Shown: positions 11,380 through 23,104, numbered from the stretch's first letter. The stretch is 64,000 nt of DNA from Liopterus haemorrhoidalis (GCA_963971575.1 OZ020611.1:6522882-6586881), one strand, 5' to 3'. Notes: generated by a model not told the origin, from the sequence alone. Numbers and translations: made by a program.

Positions 11380-12482
11380 AACCCCGTGATTTTTGTCTTC
11401 TTGGGGGTGGCTCAAACTCTGGAGCCACCCCCCCCCCCCTGGGTACACACTTTTATTGAAAAGACTTCTTTATAAAACTGAATTGTAGTCGATTTATTGC
11501 AGCTGTATAAGTATTTCTTGGTTTTATGTACGAAATTCTAAAATGGCTATAATTTTTTAATTATTTTTTTAAGTAGTATCAAAATAGAATTAATAAAAGT
11601 GTTTGGTGTATTTGGTTGCGCGGAAAAACAAGTCGATTATCGACGTAGGACGTAGGTAATACGTAATTCAGTGACATACATTTGTCTCTGCAACGAATAT
11701 TCACGGCTGGTAATGAAACTAAATTATAGACGTATTTTCGGGGTCCGCTTCATTCGTTTCCAATCAATATTACATACTTCCAGGAAATTGCTATTTAACC
11801 TACGTACACGTACAGGTATATGTCAGATCGCGAACTACAATCGACATATTTGTTTTTGACCAAGTCTCCTTACTACCTATAATTGTTTCCTGGTAAAAAT
11901 GTCAACCTTCTCATTTCAAAATAGAACACTGATATATTTTTAATTAACACAGGTTACATAAGAATTCGATCAATTTAGAAGAAAAAAGCTTATTATTAGT
12001 AGTAATAATATTTATTCTTGCCTTTCGGCTTCGAATTAGAGGACATTATTTTTTCCATGTTACACAATACTTACATGAAATTGAAAATACCGTATGAAAC
12101 TAGGAACATAGCAGTTTTAACATGGAATCTTAAATAGGTGCAGAAATTGGCTCTTTTGTACATTTTAGAGCAAAAATACAACAATAAAAAGTTGTTTAAA
12201 ATTAGTTTTTATTTGTAAAAAGTCTAAATTTGATGCCATAGAATGGCTGTAATACTAGATATTAGGACAATAAAATATAACGTTTTCATTAAAATACAAA
12301 TTGACGTGCAAAATTAAACACAACCAGGGTGCGTAAAAATCGTGAAAATGGAGAAAAACTGAACAGGTTATGCCTGGAGTAGAAATAGTATAAAGTCTAT
12401 TCCATAAGAGGGTTATTACATATGATAGACAACAAAAAAAAAACAGGTCCTCGTCTCTTTTTAAATCCATTTATTTAAAAAG
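11380..12482. other. Intergenic sequence, nothing identified
   Basis: A C run at about 11428-11440 next to GGAGCCACC may be a hAT end. Otherwise AT-rich, with no coding or structural signal that I can support. Confidence 0.35.
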
Positions 12483-13421
12483 TGATGTGAAGTGTGAATT
12501 TTCACACATTTCAGGGTTTCGCAGGTATTTATTAACTGTGTGATGATTATTTGGGATGCCAAAACAAATTTTATGTCAAAATATTTTTTTATGAATTTTA
12601 ATTCGAATGCCTAATACCATTATTTAAATTTCTACATATGTGCAGTATTTTTTTTTTTTTATATAGCAAGGTTCATTAAGATTTTGAAAATTGCGCCTAT
12701 GGCTTCCATTGGTTGCTTAAATCATAAGCCTCGCCCTCTGATATCTTCAAATATAGAATTAAATTATAATTTCAACACTTCCCACTGGTTATTAAATTTA
12801 CGCTTTTAAAAATTAAAGGCAACATTTACCAAAATATAACTAGAATTTTGACAAAATAATTTAAACAAAATAAAAATGCAAAAAAAAACTGAAAAAATAA
12901 AAATTGACGGGATTCGAACACAGTGTCTTACAGTAGCTTCAACTCACTAAGCGAAAACGCTACCACTGTGCTATACAGGATCACTCGTTTACTATGCTAA
13001 ATAGCGGATTAAATATATTACATATTTTACTTAAAAACACAAAAAATGCGTTATTTTCCGAAAACATAATCTGATCAAAAATTCCTGTTGTACTATTCCG
13101 GTTCACACCAATGTACATTACTGAGAATTTTTTCAGATTTTTAGTTTAAACCATCTGGGCATTTTTTTTGCACGATTTTGGCAAAAATCGCCTCAAAATA
13201 ATTTATTTTGCAAAAATATAATTTTGATCGTTAATCCACGTACCAAGGGCTATCATTTGATACCCTACACAGAATTGTAAAAAAATATATTTTTTTTGGA
13301 AGAGCATATATTTGTGGGGGATATGTTTTTTAGATGTTTTAGTATTTTTCCTATGTGCGGGTCAAGGAGTTGTATAAGCATGCAAAATTTCAACTCTCTA
13401 GGTTTAGCCGTGTGGCTAAAA

Positions 13422-13477
<56 letters not shown>

Positions 13478-13530
13478 GACAAAATGACGGTATAAGGGTT
13501 TTTTGGTCATACCTACAAAACCCTAAAAAA
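12483..13530 (-). mobile_element. HINE-A copy 2, full length
   Basis: In minus orientation the 5' subTIR AGGGTTTTGTAGGTAT sits at about 13509-13524, the GTCT microsatellite at 13421-13477, and the 3' subTIR ATACCTGCGAAACCCT at about 12513-12528. The hairpin GTGTGAA-AA-TTCACAC lies just outside it. About 1.05 kb, non-coding. It lacks a short piece (CTACAGGGTGTGGGAC) found in copy 1 at the equivalent point. It carries the tRNA-like module at 12904-12987. Confidence 0.82.
12904..12987 (-). pseudogene. tRNA-like module inside HINE-A copy 2
   Basis: The minus strand reads TAGCACAGTGGTAGCG, a near-perfect tRNA D-arm/A box. About 30 bases later comes GTGTTCGAATCCCG, a T-arm/B box, with T-rich DNA downstream. 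This is the best preserved pair of internal promoter boxes among the modules. The anticodon arm cannot be assigned with confidence. Its sequence differs from the modules in copies 1, 3, 5, 6 and 7. Confidence 0.65.
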
Positions 13531-13794
13531 TGATTTTTCAAAAATTAAATTTGCTTGTTTCCGCACATTTAGAGGTTTCATTTTATTTGTGTCTCAAAAT
13601 AAAAAAAAAATCATTAAAAACATATATTATTAAAATAAATGTTAATAATCATTCACGCGAAAACAAAAAAATAATGGCAGCCATTGTGGTCGTCGGAATG
13701 ATATAATTTCCGTCAGAAAAATTTGTATGTAAAAATTCATAAAGTCTCCTTCCTTCTTTTAGTCTTTTTATTCAATGAGTACGACACATCAAAC

Positions 13795-15483
13795 TAGTAG
13801 TACAGGAATACGCAATTTTTTCGTCCAGCATCGATTTGAATAAAAATTTGGAATTAGGCTCATTTCACCCTCTAGTTCATTTTCTACATTGTGCCGTTGT
13901 ACGCTTTTTGTTTTTTAAGGGTGAAAACAACCCCTAATTCTAAAAAATTATAAAATAACATTTTAAACCTTAATATGGGTAATATTTGGTTTGGATTAGC
14001 TAAAAATGGATCGTTTTATGCTTTAGAATACAATTTCATAATGTTTCAACCCTTAAAAATCAACCCTTGTTGGATTAAAAAATGATTTCATCTTGCATCG
14101 ATTTGCACCAAAATTTGAAATTAGGTTCGTCTCACTCTCTACTTCAAATTTTTATCATGCTCATGGGCACTGTTTATTTATTAAGGGTGTAAACTAACCC
14201 TAATTGTCAAAAATTATAAAATAACGTTGTAAACCTTAAGATGGGTAAAATTTGGTTTGGATTAGTTGAATAATGATTGTTTCATGCTTTGGAATACAAT
14301 TTCTAATGTTTCAACCCTTAAAAACCCACCCTTGTTGAGCTTGATATAAAAAAAATCGCTCCGAACCGTGCTATTCGAATGTTTCGAAAAAAAAAATATT
14401 GGTTTTTTAAACATAGCTCCTTCATTTTTAGTGATAGAAAGTTTTTTCAAAAACGATTTTGTAGGGCTTTTCAAGAAATATAAGACTATGTAAATTAAAT
14501 TCCTTAAGATCCCTTAGTTTTTAAATGGGGTGAGTTTGAAGGGCTCGAATAAGGTGGTGTTCGCTTGTAAATAGAGGTTTTAAATGGCTATATCTCGTCA
14601 AATATTCACTGTACAGAAAATATATGCACAGGGAAATTTAAGTCATTAAAAAAGCTACAATTTAGTGCTCTATCATTTTTTTTTGTATCTCCAATAATTT
14701 CGGAGATATTTTGAAGAAAAGGGTGAAAAATACGAAATCGCAAAAAATCGTTTTATCTTTAAACTCCAATTTTTCTAAAATTAGGCATTTTAAATTGGTC
14801 AAACTTCTTGGGTGTACTGAAAATACATATATGAAGAGAACCACAGAAGGGTGAGGATCAATTTTAATTAGGGGGGGTAAATAGGGGGTTGTTTTCACTG
14901 ATTTTTTTGTAGAAAAAAGTAGGTACCGACCTTATTTTGATCATTAGGTCGCTTAATTTTTATGCTAGAGACTTTTTTTTTTTTTGTTTGAAAGGTCTAA
15001 TCAAATACTTTAAAACAGATTCAATGAGTTTTCCTCGAAAAATGCAAATTTTTCCTGTTATTTCACTTGAATCTTTCAAATTATGCATTTGGCGAAAAAA
15101 AGTTAACCATTAACATGCCGTATCTCGGTTCTTATTGGTCGTAAAAAAATAATAAAAAAAGGATTTTGTTTGTTTTTTTAAAAGATATAATTTTTCTTTC
15201 TCCGGTTTTTTTGATAAAATGCATATTTTTCGAGTTATTCGCAAAAAACTTTTTAAAAACATCGATTTTTTCGTCGAAAAACTGTTACTTTCAATCGCGA
15301 ATAACTCGAAAAATATTAGTTTTACGAAGAAAACGTAAAGAGCATTTTTTTCTTAGAATTACTTTTCCCATCGATTCCTATAGTTAAAAAGTAGGCTATT
15401 CCCTACCTTCTGTGAAAATTTCACGTAATTCCATGCTGGACGAAAAAATTGCGAGCCAAAATGCTTTATTTCCTGTACTATAG
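13795..15483. mobile_element. 1.7-kb TIR element, non-coding, unclassified
   Basis: The left end TAGTACAGGAA (13798) with GCAATTTTTTCGTCCAGCAT is mirrored at the right by ATGCTGGACGAAAAAATTGC and TTCCTGTACTA (15480). TAG flanks both ends, a possible 3-bp target duplication. The interior has a 267-bp tandem duplication and many short stretches such as CGAAAAAT around 15190-15330, but no long frame. The superfamily is not clear from the ends. Confidence 0.62.
13829..14362. repeat. Tandem duplication, period about 267 bp, inside the TIR element
   Basis: The block starting CATCGATTT at 13829 recurs at 14096. Shared runs in both units are TTAAGGGTG, AAATTATAAAATAAC, GGTTTGGATTAG, GGAATACAATTTC or close variants, and TGTTTCAACCCTTAAAAA. 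Divergence is substantial, so the duplication is old. Confidence 0.75.
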
Positions 15484-16214
15484 CGTTTCAAGATCGTTCG
15501 TTTTTCTACTTGAATGCAAGATCTGTATTCTTATCCGCAGCTCATGATTTGCTATCACTACTTGAAAGCAATGTACCGGTCTTCACTTCTTCTACTGATT
15601 GGGCGTCTAGCAGCTCTGACCTAAAAATGAAAAACCAGTATTGTGAATTGTTATATTAAGGTATTTTGTGCTAATTTGTCAACAAATATGGCACGTTGAT
15701 TATTGCATTGGTACTTGATCAACAGCATAGTTTAAAAAACGTGAGAACGGGGAATGTTATGTAAAGTGGTTAAAAATCTGTGAGTTTTGGATGGATGAGT
15801 GGATCTTGTCCGTGGAGCAGTGAAGTTAGTTAATAAAGCAGTAACGGTAATTGTGATGTGTCGTGGCGTGGTTGGTTAGGTTAGGTTGTAGATGTCCTTG
15901 ATGCAACAGCCAGTGTTGCATTCAGAACGCGCAACCCAACTCCCCGTGTCTCAGTCTGCCCAGCCTCTGGGTCATAGAATACACAGGGTTCACTGCACTT
16001 CTCCGCCATCATCTGCCCCCTCGTCCTCTCCACCCCCCCGCGCTGCACCAACAACAACCCTCTGCCCCCGCATGCACCGCTCATCATCACATCTCCCCGT
16101 CAGCTTCACCAATTTCAGATTACTAATCATTAAGAAAACATCACTCTGACGAAAATCTTATGTTTGATTTATAAATTTTTTGTTGTAAAATAAATATTTT
16201 TTTGTTGTTTACGA
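15484..16214. other. GC-rich, CpG-containing patch within AT-rich DNA
   Basis: GGTTGGTTAGGTTAGGTTG at about 15871-15889 is followed by about 220 bp rich in C and G (15890-16110). Both strands are open over 69-85 codons, mainly because of the base composition. The proline/serine-rich plus-strand reading and the minus-strand reading resemble nothing I know. It could be an untranslated first exon, a CpG promoter remnant or foreign transposon DNA. Confidence 0.35.
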
Positions 16215-16230
16215 TTAAGTTTGTTTGATA

Positions 16231-16485
16231 ATGCATCTTAAGAATATTTTTAGCAGGGAGTTTTTTTTTATCGGTAAAAGTTCAGTCACATTTGACGAGA
16301 GATATGGTAACGACATAGATAACAAAAAATGTGCAGCAAAACGTGCTGTTCGACGTGTACCGCAAAATGTTGAATATATGTGGATAATTTTACACAAGGT
16401 ATGGGCAAATTCCAGAATTCATCAGCAAATTAATCGATTAATTCAATCAATGACGTTATCGATGGAACCAATGCAATATGATTAG
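16231..16485 (+). CDS. Unrecognised open reading frame, 84 aa
   Basis: From ATG at 16231 the frame is open for 84 codons. It is rich in lysine, arginine and aromatic residues (FSREFFFIGKSSVTFDERYG, later KKCAAKRAVRRVPQNVEYMW) and does not look like simple AT-driven sequence. I do not recognise the family. No splice sites or neighbours help. It may be an exon, a transposase fragment or chance; coding status is weakly supported. Confidence 0.2.
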   Translation: MHLKNIFSREFFFIGKSSVTFDERYGNDIDNKKCAAKRAVRRVPQNVEYMWIILHKVWANSRIHQQINRLIQSMTLSMEPMQYD

Positions 16486-16489
16486 CATT

Positions 16490-17570
16490 GAAATCTAGAA
16501 CGATTTGTTAATTTGTGTAATATTTACCTGACCTAATTTTGCTAACTTCATAACGCTGTTATTATTTTCAAAATAAGTGCAAAATGATACATCCTCTTCG
16601 ACTGATTCTGATGTGAAGTGTTTCAGATGAAGAATTATTATAATACGTGACAAAACAATACACTGCAAAGTGATCAATTATGTAGCGAATAAATATGGAA
16701 ATAAATAAATATTTCAATGACTAGTGCACCCGTTGCCAACCGTGTCAAACAAATCATAATGTGGAACTTGCTCGATACTTCAGACTTCTTTCTCTAGCCA
16801 TACGCCTAACTTCATCCAATTCAAATTGAATTAACTCTTCGCCCATTACTAAAAACTGGACAAATAATGAGTATTATTCCGAATTATTTACTCATTAACT
16901 TTTTAAGATGGGAAAACGATTCATTTTCACTTAGTGCCCTACCTTTATAATGTTAAAACTAAAAAGGATTTGAGACGTTAAATTTAAAATATATTTATTA
17001 CAATAAATTTTCCAATTACTTCTATAATATAAAAAAGCGCACATGAAAAAATACACACACGGAAAAAAGGGCACACGCAAAAATACACACGGAAAAAAGC
17101 GTACTTACACAATATCTCAAATCAGTTTGGAATAAATCGTGAGAAACTATTACACAGTAAAATTATTATTCACTTAACAGCAAAAATATATATGAGAAAA
17201 GAAACTATTCCTCTCTGTTTAATGCAGTTTTTGATAAGATATATATTTGATAGATATATAATTAACATCAAAAATATATACCAAAGAGATTTAGAATATA
17301 GAAATTATTATTTTATGACATTTGATATACTTGACATTGAAATATACCACTTATCATTAACATTACATCAAAATATACATTACAATATCCTTACGAAGTA
17401 CGGGTACTCCAGCTAGTTCCTAATAAAACCAGAAAGTTTACTGAAAATATCTACGATAAATGATATTTTAGTTTACTTTGTCCCCTTATACAAACTATAT
17501 ATTTTATGTTAAGTATTTGAAAAAAAAATAACAAATAAACATATGAATATTGCACTTATGGCTCATGGAT
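16490..17570. other. Intergenic sequence, nothing identified
   Basis: AT-rich. Short imperfect duplications (ACACACGGAAAAAAG at about 17053 and 17084) are the only structure seen. Confidence 0.35.
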
Positions 17571-17571
17571 A

Positions 17572-17622
17572 CCTAGAGGTCCGTTGACCGCCGGTTGAGG
17601 AACGCTGCTATAGAACATTTGT
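17572..17622. mobile_element. hAT-like terminal fragment
   Basis: GGTCCGTTGACCGCCGGTTGAGGAACGCTG has the GGTTGAG-AACGCTG ending typical of hAT termini. I found no partner end. Confidence 0.35.
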
Positions 17623-17979
17623 GAGATGAATAGGGGATAGGCATGATTTTTTTAAATTTTTTTAATTTTTTTTATTATATTCCTCTTGTTGCATATAAAC
17701 ATAAAAAACAGTTTTTTTTTTTTTTTTTTAATTTGAAGGCTTAAAAAAATCATAAATGTATGTAGCGCGCGATAACGACGTGTGACGTCATACCCTCCTA
17801 ACTGACACATGACACTACTAGTCTACACAGCGTACATAGTCTGCTCTGAACTTATTTGTTTGTATAACTTTTATAGGTTATGTAAAGTTAGAGTGATTTT
17901 AATTAAAATAAAGTTTAATTCTATAAAAACAATTTATACATGTTTACCGAATTAAATTTTATATTAAAATATATAAAAT

Positions 17980-18183
17980 ATGGAAGATCCAGGCCCCAGT
18001 ACTTCGAAACATAGTCGAAAATATTGTTTAGTACCAATGTGCACAAATAGTTCAATTAGAAATCCAAAAAAATAATTTATATCATTACCTGATGACGAAA
18101 AACAACAGAAAAGCTATGAGGCGAAATAAAACCGATATTTCAGAAAAAAGTAAACTTTATGTTTGTGAAGACCATTTTAGTGT
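17980..18183 (+). pseudogene. THAP-type zinc-finger exon, disrupted
   Basis: The translation begins MEDPGPSTSKHSRKYCLVPM and continues CTNSSIRNPKK, then a TAA stop, then FISLPDDEKQQKSYEAK. A change of frame leads to RRNKTDISEKSKLYVCEDHF. The pattern C-x4-C ... P.K.F..LP ... YVCEDHF.. is the C2CH signature of the THAP DNA-binding domain, found in P-element-type transposases and host factors. A GTGAGTA splice-donor-like sequence follows directly at 18181-18187, so this may be a first exon. One stop and one frameshift make it a pseudogene, unless sequencing errors are responsible. Confidence 0.72.
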
Positions 18184-19045
18184 GAGTACATATATTTTAT
18201 AAATTATTTTATTAATAAATGCGTGAAAAATTGTTTAAAAACAAATACAAAACTCTCAAACAATACAATATAAACACGTAAACATTATGTTTTGTCTGTA
18301 TCTGTGACGTCAAACCCTTACAGTCTCAGTCGTATCTACTCGGCAACCTTCGCGGCGTGGTCGGCTTATTTCAAATTTACAATATTTTAATTAAAAAATT
18401 TGGCTATAATATTAATTAAAATGTGATTTTTGTTGTGTTAGGTGACATAACTAACATTAAAATATCAAAAAAATGTAGTTTTAAGGAAATATAAATTTTA
18501 TGCGTATACCCTATTTAACAAATATAACAAACGTTTTTTTGCATCATTCAGTCTCATTGAAGGAAGGTATAATATTTTACGTCATAACTAACAGTAACAA
18601 AACAAGTTGTTTTAAATTTAAAATCACGTGCTGCAAAAATGGCCTGTTAGTGACTAATTATGATTATGATTTATTCAAGGTATTTAAATATTTAAATTAC
18701 GGTATTTCCTTGATATTGTTGCAGAAAAACCTAATATTAATTCCTAGAATTGTTTACATTTTGCGTTTTGTAAACAATTATGTATAATCCGCAATACTCT
18801 TCCGGTTTATATTTGCTAATTTAATTATTTTAATTCAACAACAATTTTTTTGTAGATTTTTACAAAATAAAACCATATACAGACGATTCCGCTTAATTGG
18901 GCCACCGCTTAATTGGGCCAAATCTCAAAGAAAAGAAACCAAACCAAGGAACCAACAGTAAATTTAAGATCACAGTACATATTATGTTACACATATTCTC
19001 AAGAAAAAATATGTACAAAGAATTTAATATTACAGCGTTATTTTA

Positions 19046-19302
19046 TGCAGGAACAGGGTCGCACATAAAGGGGGGGGGTCGGGACCCCCCCCGTACTGTG
19101 AGAAATGAGGACTTTTTGTTTTGCTCTTCACTTAAAATTTAGAAGGAAGGACCTTTTTTTTGCTCTTCACTTAAAATGTAGAAGAGAGGACCTTTTTTTT
19201 GCTCTTCACTTGAAATTGAAATTTTGCCCTGTGTTTATAAAAATTATGTATAATTGGACCCCCCCCCCAAGCCAAAAATCTGTGTGCGCCCCTGTGCAGG
19301 AA
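19046..19302. mobile_element. hAT MITE with perfect 8-bp duplication, nested in the pogo-like element
   Basis: The element spans 19054-19294 (241 bp). It starts CAGGGTCGCACA and ends TGTGCGCCCCTG, flanked by TGCAGGAA at 19046-19053 and 19295-19302. Long G and C runs lie just inside the ends. The interior holds three copies of an about 40-bp unit (reverse form GAGGACC-T8-GCTCTTCACTT), also found in other hAT-type elements in this window. Confidence 0.9.
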
Positions 19303-19410
19303 GGAAATGAAGGGAGCCCTATATCCGCACTGAATACCTGTGCTGATTTTGTAGAAGTGAAATGTTACAAAAACAAAAGACAGACTACAGTTGACACATT
19401 TTTGCATTGA
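19303..19410 (+). pseudogene. C-terminal tail of a pogo/Tigger-like transposase
   Basis: After the MITE the frame reads ALNTCADFVEVKCYKNKRQT, then TVDTFLH and stop. The ending 'KRQTTVDTFL' matches the usual 'KQTTLDSFF' tail of Tigger/pogo and jerky-type transposases. The DDE core and HTH are gone. Its position just inside the right TIR fits the polarity of such elements. Confidence 0.5.
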
Positions 19411-20476
19411 ATTAAATTGTATGTACCTATTTATCATTTTATTTTGGAATTTATTATTATTTTTTCTTAAAAGTTTATATTTTTTGGTTATATATCATTT
19501 AGTTTTGTCCAAAAGTTTATAAAATAAAATTATTGAAAGAAAAATATGCATTGTTTAATTTTATGTGAAATTCGCTTAATTGGGGCAGCTGCTTAATTGG
19601 GCCAAAATACCTAAATCCCGATGTGTCCCAATTAAGCGGACTCGACTGTATTAAATTCCGCTAGGCCTTGCGGCGTTTAGGATATTAACTACGAATAAAA
19701 TAAAATAACGTTACAATATGAATATTATTACAATACTTTTTATTTCATTTCTTTATTCTTCCTCCGGTGTTCCTCTCTTTTTCCCTATTCTCATTCCGGC
19801 TTCTCAAAATATTTCAGTATCAAGTAATTTCTCAACCCCCCTGTGTTTTAATTCTAACACATTTTAGGATTCGTACGTATATTCGTACGATTTTACTAAT
19901 ATCAAAATGTTAATATCATTAAAATTTTATTTGTTCTACAGAAATTAGTACATTTTATAAAAAATATATACAAACAAAAATTTATCAAAATTGTGATATG
20001 ATGAAAAGAACTTGTTGATCTAAAAAACAGTGCATCGAGTATCTGAAAGAGAATTTGAACTTAAAAATATAAAAACAGCCGTTATGATAAGAGGCATGAA
20101 TTTAAAATAGACTTATTTGTTGGCATTGTATGTACAATACTATACAAACATTGGGAGATGAGATAGGGAGTGAGGAGAGAACGAGCTGATAACAGTTGCA
20201 CACTGATAAAAATTGCTGGATTTTGACTCTGACTTTAGGATAACACCTCTCACAGGCTAGACTAGACCACTACTAACACATTTTAGTAAACAATTTCGTT
20301 TAAAAAAAATATCAGTTGAAATGCAAAACAATATTCTCATGTATGTAATACTGTTATTACGACAAATTGGAGATTATGAATAATCAAATATATTTGAAAT
20401 ATAATAAATTTTTGTAAAACCTTATAAGTTTTTACAAAAATAACAAGGGTTACCTTATAAGTTTTTACAAAAACTA

Positions 20477-21041
20477 AAGCCGCATTCAGAGCTCTTAAAT
20501 CAATAGCTTATGCACTGTAGCTTATGGACTGTTCACTGTCACCAGAAGTTTGTCATATGGTAAGATGTGAAACCGTTCAGACCTCCAAATTTAATACGCT
20601 GATTGTTGTGGATTGTGCATAATTTTCTAAACTTATAGCTAGTGAGATGTTTTAATGAGACAGACTTATAAACACATTGGCTATCGCATTCTATCAGTGA
20701 CACCGTAGTTATAGAATGCCTTTACATAACCTAACATAATGTCATCATTAACAAATCTTGCTCAAAATTACAAAGACGGACAGTAAATATGATCAATTTA
20801 GGTAATTAGGTAGTTAGAATCTAAGACAACAGAATTATAAGAACGATAATACATATAAAATATTTTACGAAGCTAAATAGTTGGTTTCAAAATTCACAGA
20901 TGGAGGGCTATTCGTAACGTACTATTTTATAACAGATGTGAACGGTACATGGAACGTTAAAAGAATGCATTAAAACATAACTCAGAGCGACACAACGCAC
21001 AGTCTATAACTCGTTAATTTAAAGAGGTCTGAATGCGGCTT
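20477..21041. mobile_element. 565-bp TIR element, non-coding
   Basis: The left end AAGCCGCATTCAGAGCTCTT (20477) and right end AAGAGGTCTGAATGCGGCTT (ending 21041) are inverted over about 25 bp with one or two mismatches. No open frame lies between. The target duplication is unclear. The interior contains hexamer pairs such as AGCTTATGCACTG and AGCTTATGGACTG. Confidence 0.68.
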
Positions 21042-21162
21042 GAGAAAGAATTTTTTTATTAAGAACAATCTGTTTTATTGCTTTACAAAATATTTGCCTT
21101 TAAGATTTATACATTTTAGCATGCGTTCAAACCAACTCTCGAAACATTTTTTCCACTCTGAA

Positions 21163-21731
21163 TAGACCGGGAGCTCATGGCAGTTTTTGGTCTCCGATTT
21201 CATACAGCATGCCTTTTGGAGGAGATAATATTTACCCTGTGACAACAAAAAAGGGATGGTACTAAACCCCTGCACGCTTTCCGGTCATAGGGAAAATTGC
21301 ATTTCCACTTAAACACAAAATTTTTGTGCTTTTCTCTGATTTAATATTGCTTGCCCTTTTGTCAAAAGAAAGTTATAACAAATTTAAAGTCTTTTAAATA
21401 TATGCATGCGATTCGGAGGGTCCCAAAGGGCTCAAACGGTCATGTGATCTTGTAATAAAAAAATATGATTTTCCGCGTTTTCATACAGCATGCCTATAAT
21501 TAAAAGACTTTAAATTTGTTATTACTTTCTTTTGACAAAAGGGCAAGCAATATTAAATCAGAGAAAAACACAAAAATTTTGTGCAAGTGGAAATGCAATT
21601 TTCCCTATGACCGGAAAGCGTGCAGGGGTTTAGTACCATCCCTTTTTTGTTGTCACAGGGTAAATATTCTCTCCTCCAAAAGGCATGCTGTATGAAATCG
21701 GAGACCAAAAATGTCATGAGCTCCCGGTCTA
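21163..21731. mobile_element. 565-bp palindromic MITE, copy 1 (TA target)
   Basis: 21165-21729 starts GACCGGGAGCTCATGGCAG and ends with the inverse CATGAGCTCCCGGTC. The arms pair over more than 200 bp (for example GCATGCCTTTTGGAGGAGA, TACTAAACCCCTGCACGC). TA flanks both ends, as for Tc1/mariner-type MITEs. It is inserted in the mariner transposase C terminus. A second copy of exactly the same length lies at 52090-52654. Confidence 0.88.
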
Positions 21732-22016
21732 GAAGTTGGTATCTCAAAAACATGCTTTTCGAAGGCTTCAACAGCTTCTTGAGGTGATGAAAATCGCTGT
21801 ACACGCATTATTTGTTGGGATAAATCAGGTGAATATGGGCAATGAGACATTAATTCGATATTTTTCTCCTTCAAATAATCAATTGTTTGACGTGCTGTGT
21901 GGGAGCTTGCATTGTCATGATGAAGAATGATGCAACGTGTTTGGTTGTGTTTCTTGGTTTTGTCGATGACTTCTGGCAAACAAATTGTTGTATACCATTC
22001 AGCATTAACTGTTCTC

Positions 22017-22479
22017 TGATCCTCTAAAGCAGTGGTCAAACTTTTTCGAGTCGTGGAACCCTTTACAGTCTAACAATATTCCGTGGAACCACAAAAAATA
22101 CCTTAGATTGAAAAAAAAATATATATATATGGAAGTATAGTATATTTTATTAAGTTTTGCTCAGCTCCAAAATGTAAGTGATGAGCAAAAAAAGGTCCCC
22201 ACCTCTAAACTCCAAATGATGAGCAAAAAAAAGGTTCTCACCTCCAAAATTCAAGTGATGAGCAAAAAAAAGGTCCTCACCTCCAAAATTCAAGTGATGA
22301 GCAAAAAAAAGGTCCTCACCTCCAAAATCCAAGTGATGAACAAAAAAAAAAAGGTCATCACCTCTAAAAAGTATCAGCCAACGACCAAGTAATTTGTTTA
22401 TTGTTATTAAGTTAAAAAAAAGCTCGTGCAACCCCAGGATTCCATGGAACACAGTTTGAATATAGCTTGATCCTCTAAA
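22017..22479. mobile_element. hAT-like MITE carrying a 40-bp minisatellite, nested in mariner
   Basis: The insert (22029-22467) starts GCAGTGGTCAAACTTTTTCG and ends with CCATGGAACACAGTTTGAAT plus ATAGCT, hAT-like but imperfect ends. The mariner sequence TGATCCTCTAAA is present on both sides (22017-22028 and 22468-22479), a 12-bp duplication and longer than the usual 8. The interior has at least five copies of an about 40-bp unit (AAAAAAAGGTCCTCACCTCC, AAAATTCAAGTGATGAGC) at about 22170-22370. Confidence 0.75.
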
Positions 22480-23104
22480 AGAATTGTTGCGACATGTCCA
22501 GTACAACCGAAGAAACAAGCGATAAGTTTTTTGGAAGTGCTTCGTGAACGAACAACTTGTGTGGGTTCGGTTCATCTTGGAGGACCCAAACAGTGGATAG
22601 TTGCTTAGTTTCCGGTTCATATGAATAAATCCAAGATTTGGCAGTTCTAAGGTTGATTTTTTTAGCATTCCCTTACACCAATCAACACGAGCCTTTTTTG
22701 AGTTTCGGTCAAATTATGCGTAATCCATCGGGAACAGATCTTTTTCACAAAATGTTCATGCAAAATCGAATATATGTCAGTCTGCGATATGCCAAAGGAT
22801 GCCTCTATCTCACGGTAAGTCACATGCCGATCTTCTTGAATCATTTTGCGCACAGCATCGATGTTTTTTTGAATCACAACCTATTTTGGTTGACCTACAC
22901 GAGATTCATCACTGACGGACGCACGACTACTACGAAATTCTACAAACCAATTGTAAACAGTCTTTTCTGATGGTGCTGCATTACCAAAAGTTGAACGAAG
23001 CGAATCTATGCATTGTTGTTGAGTTAGGCCTTTACTAAAATCGTAAAAAATCATCCAACGAAAACCTTCATGAGTAGAGTGACCATTTTCTTAAGAAGGC
23101 AATG

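Larger units (their letters stand above)
18878..19650 (+). mobile_element. pogo/Tigger-like Tc1-mariner element, TA-flanked
   Basis: The left end CAGACGATTCCGCTTAATTG (18880) and right end CAATTAAGCGGACTCGACTG (ending 19648) form a 20-bp inverted repeat with few mismatches, flanked by TA on both sides. CCGCTTAATTGGGCC is repeated just inside each end. It is about 770 bp including a 249-bp hAT MITE insertion with its duplication. A C-terminal tail resembling pogo transposases survives (19303-19410). Confidence 0.78.
21060..23095 (-). pseudogene. Mariner-type transposase, broken and interrupted twice
   Basis: Read on the minus strand the order is: GFRWMIFYDFSKGLTQQQCI (N-terminal helix-turn-helix), TVYNWFVEFRSSRASVSDES with RVGQPK, ATYREIEASFG-type second helix, FFGCTGHVATILLEDQRT, CIILHHDNASSHTARQ (second catalytic Asp), SHCPYSPDL, QRFSSPQEAVEAF, and the C-terminal FESWFERMLKCINLKGKYF. 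This is a complete mariner layout. The third catalytic Asp after PYSPDL is missing because of a small deletion, and several stops and shifts are present. A 565-bp MITE splits the C terminus (21165-21729) and a hAT-like MITE splits the middle (22029-22467). It is a dead copy. Confidence 0.85.

Noticed and set aside
11066..11428. 120-codon minus-strand frame
   Set aside because: It runs antisense through a LINE 3' end and its (AAAT)n tail. Similarity to LINE ORF2 is on the other strand.
22150..22668. 172-codon minus-strand frame with repeated DLFFAHHLNFGGE-type peptide
   Set aside because: The repeated part is the 40-bp minisatellite in a MITE, and the rest crosses the MITE/mariner boundary. 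It is not a single protein.
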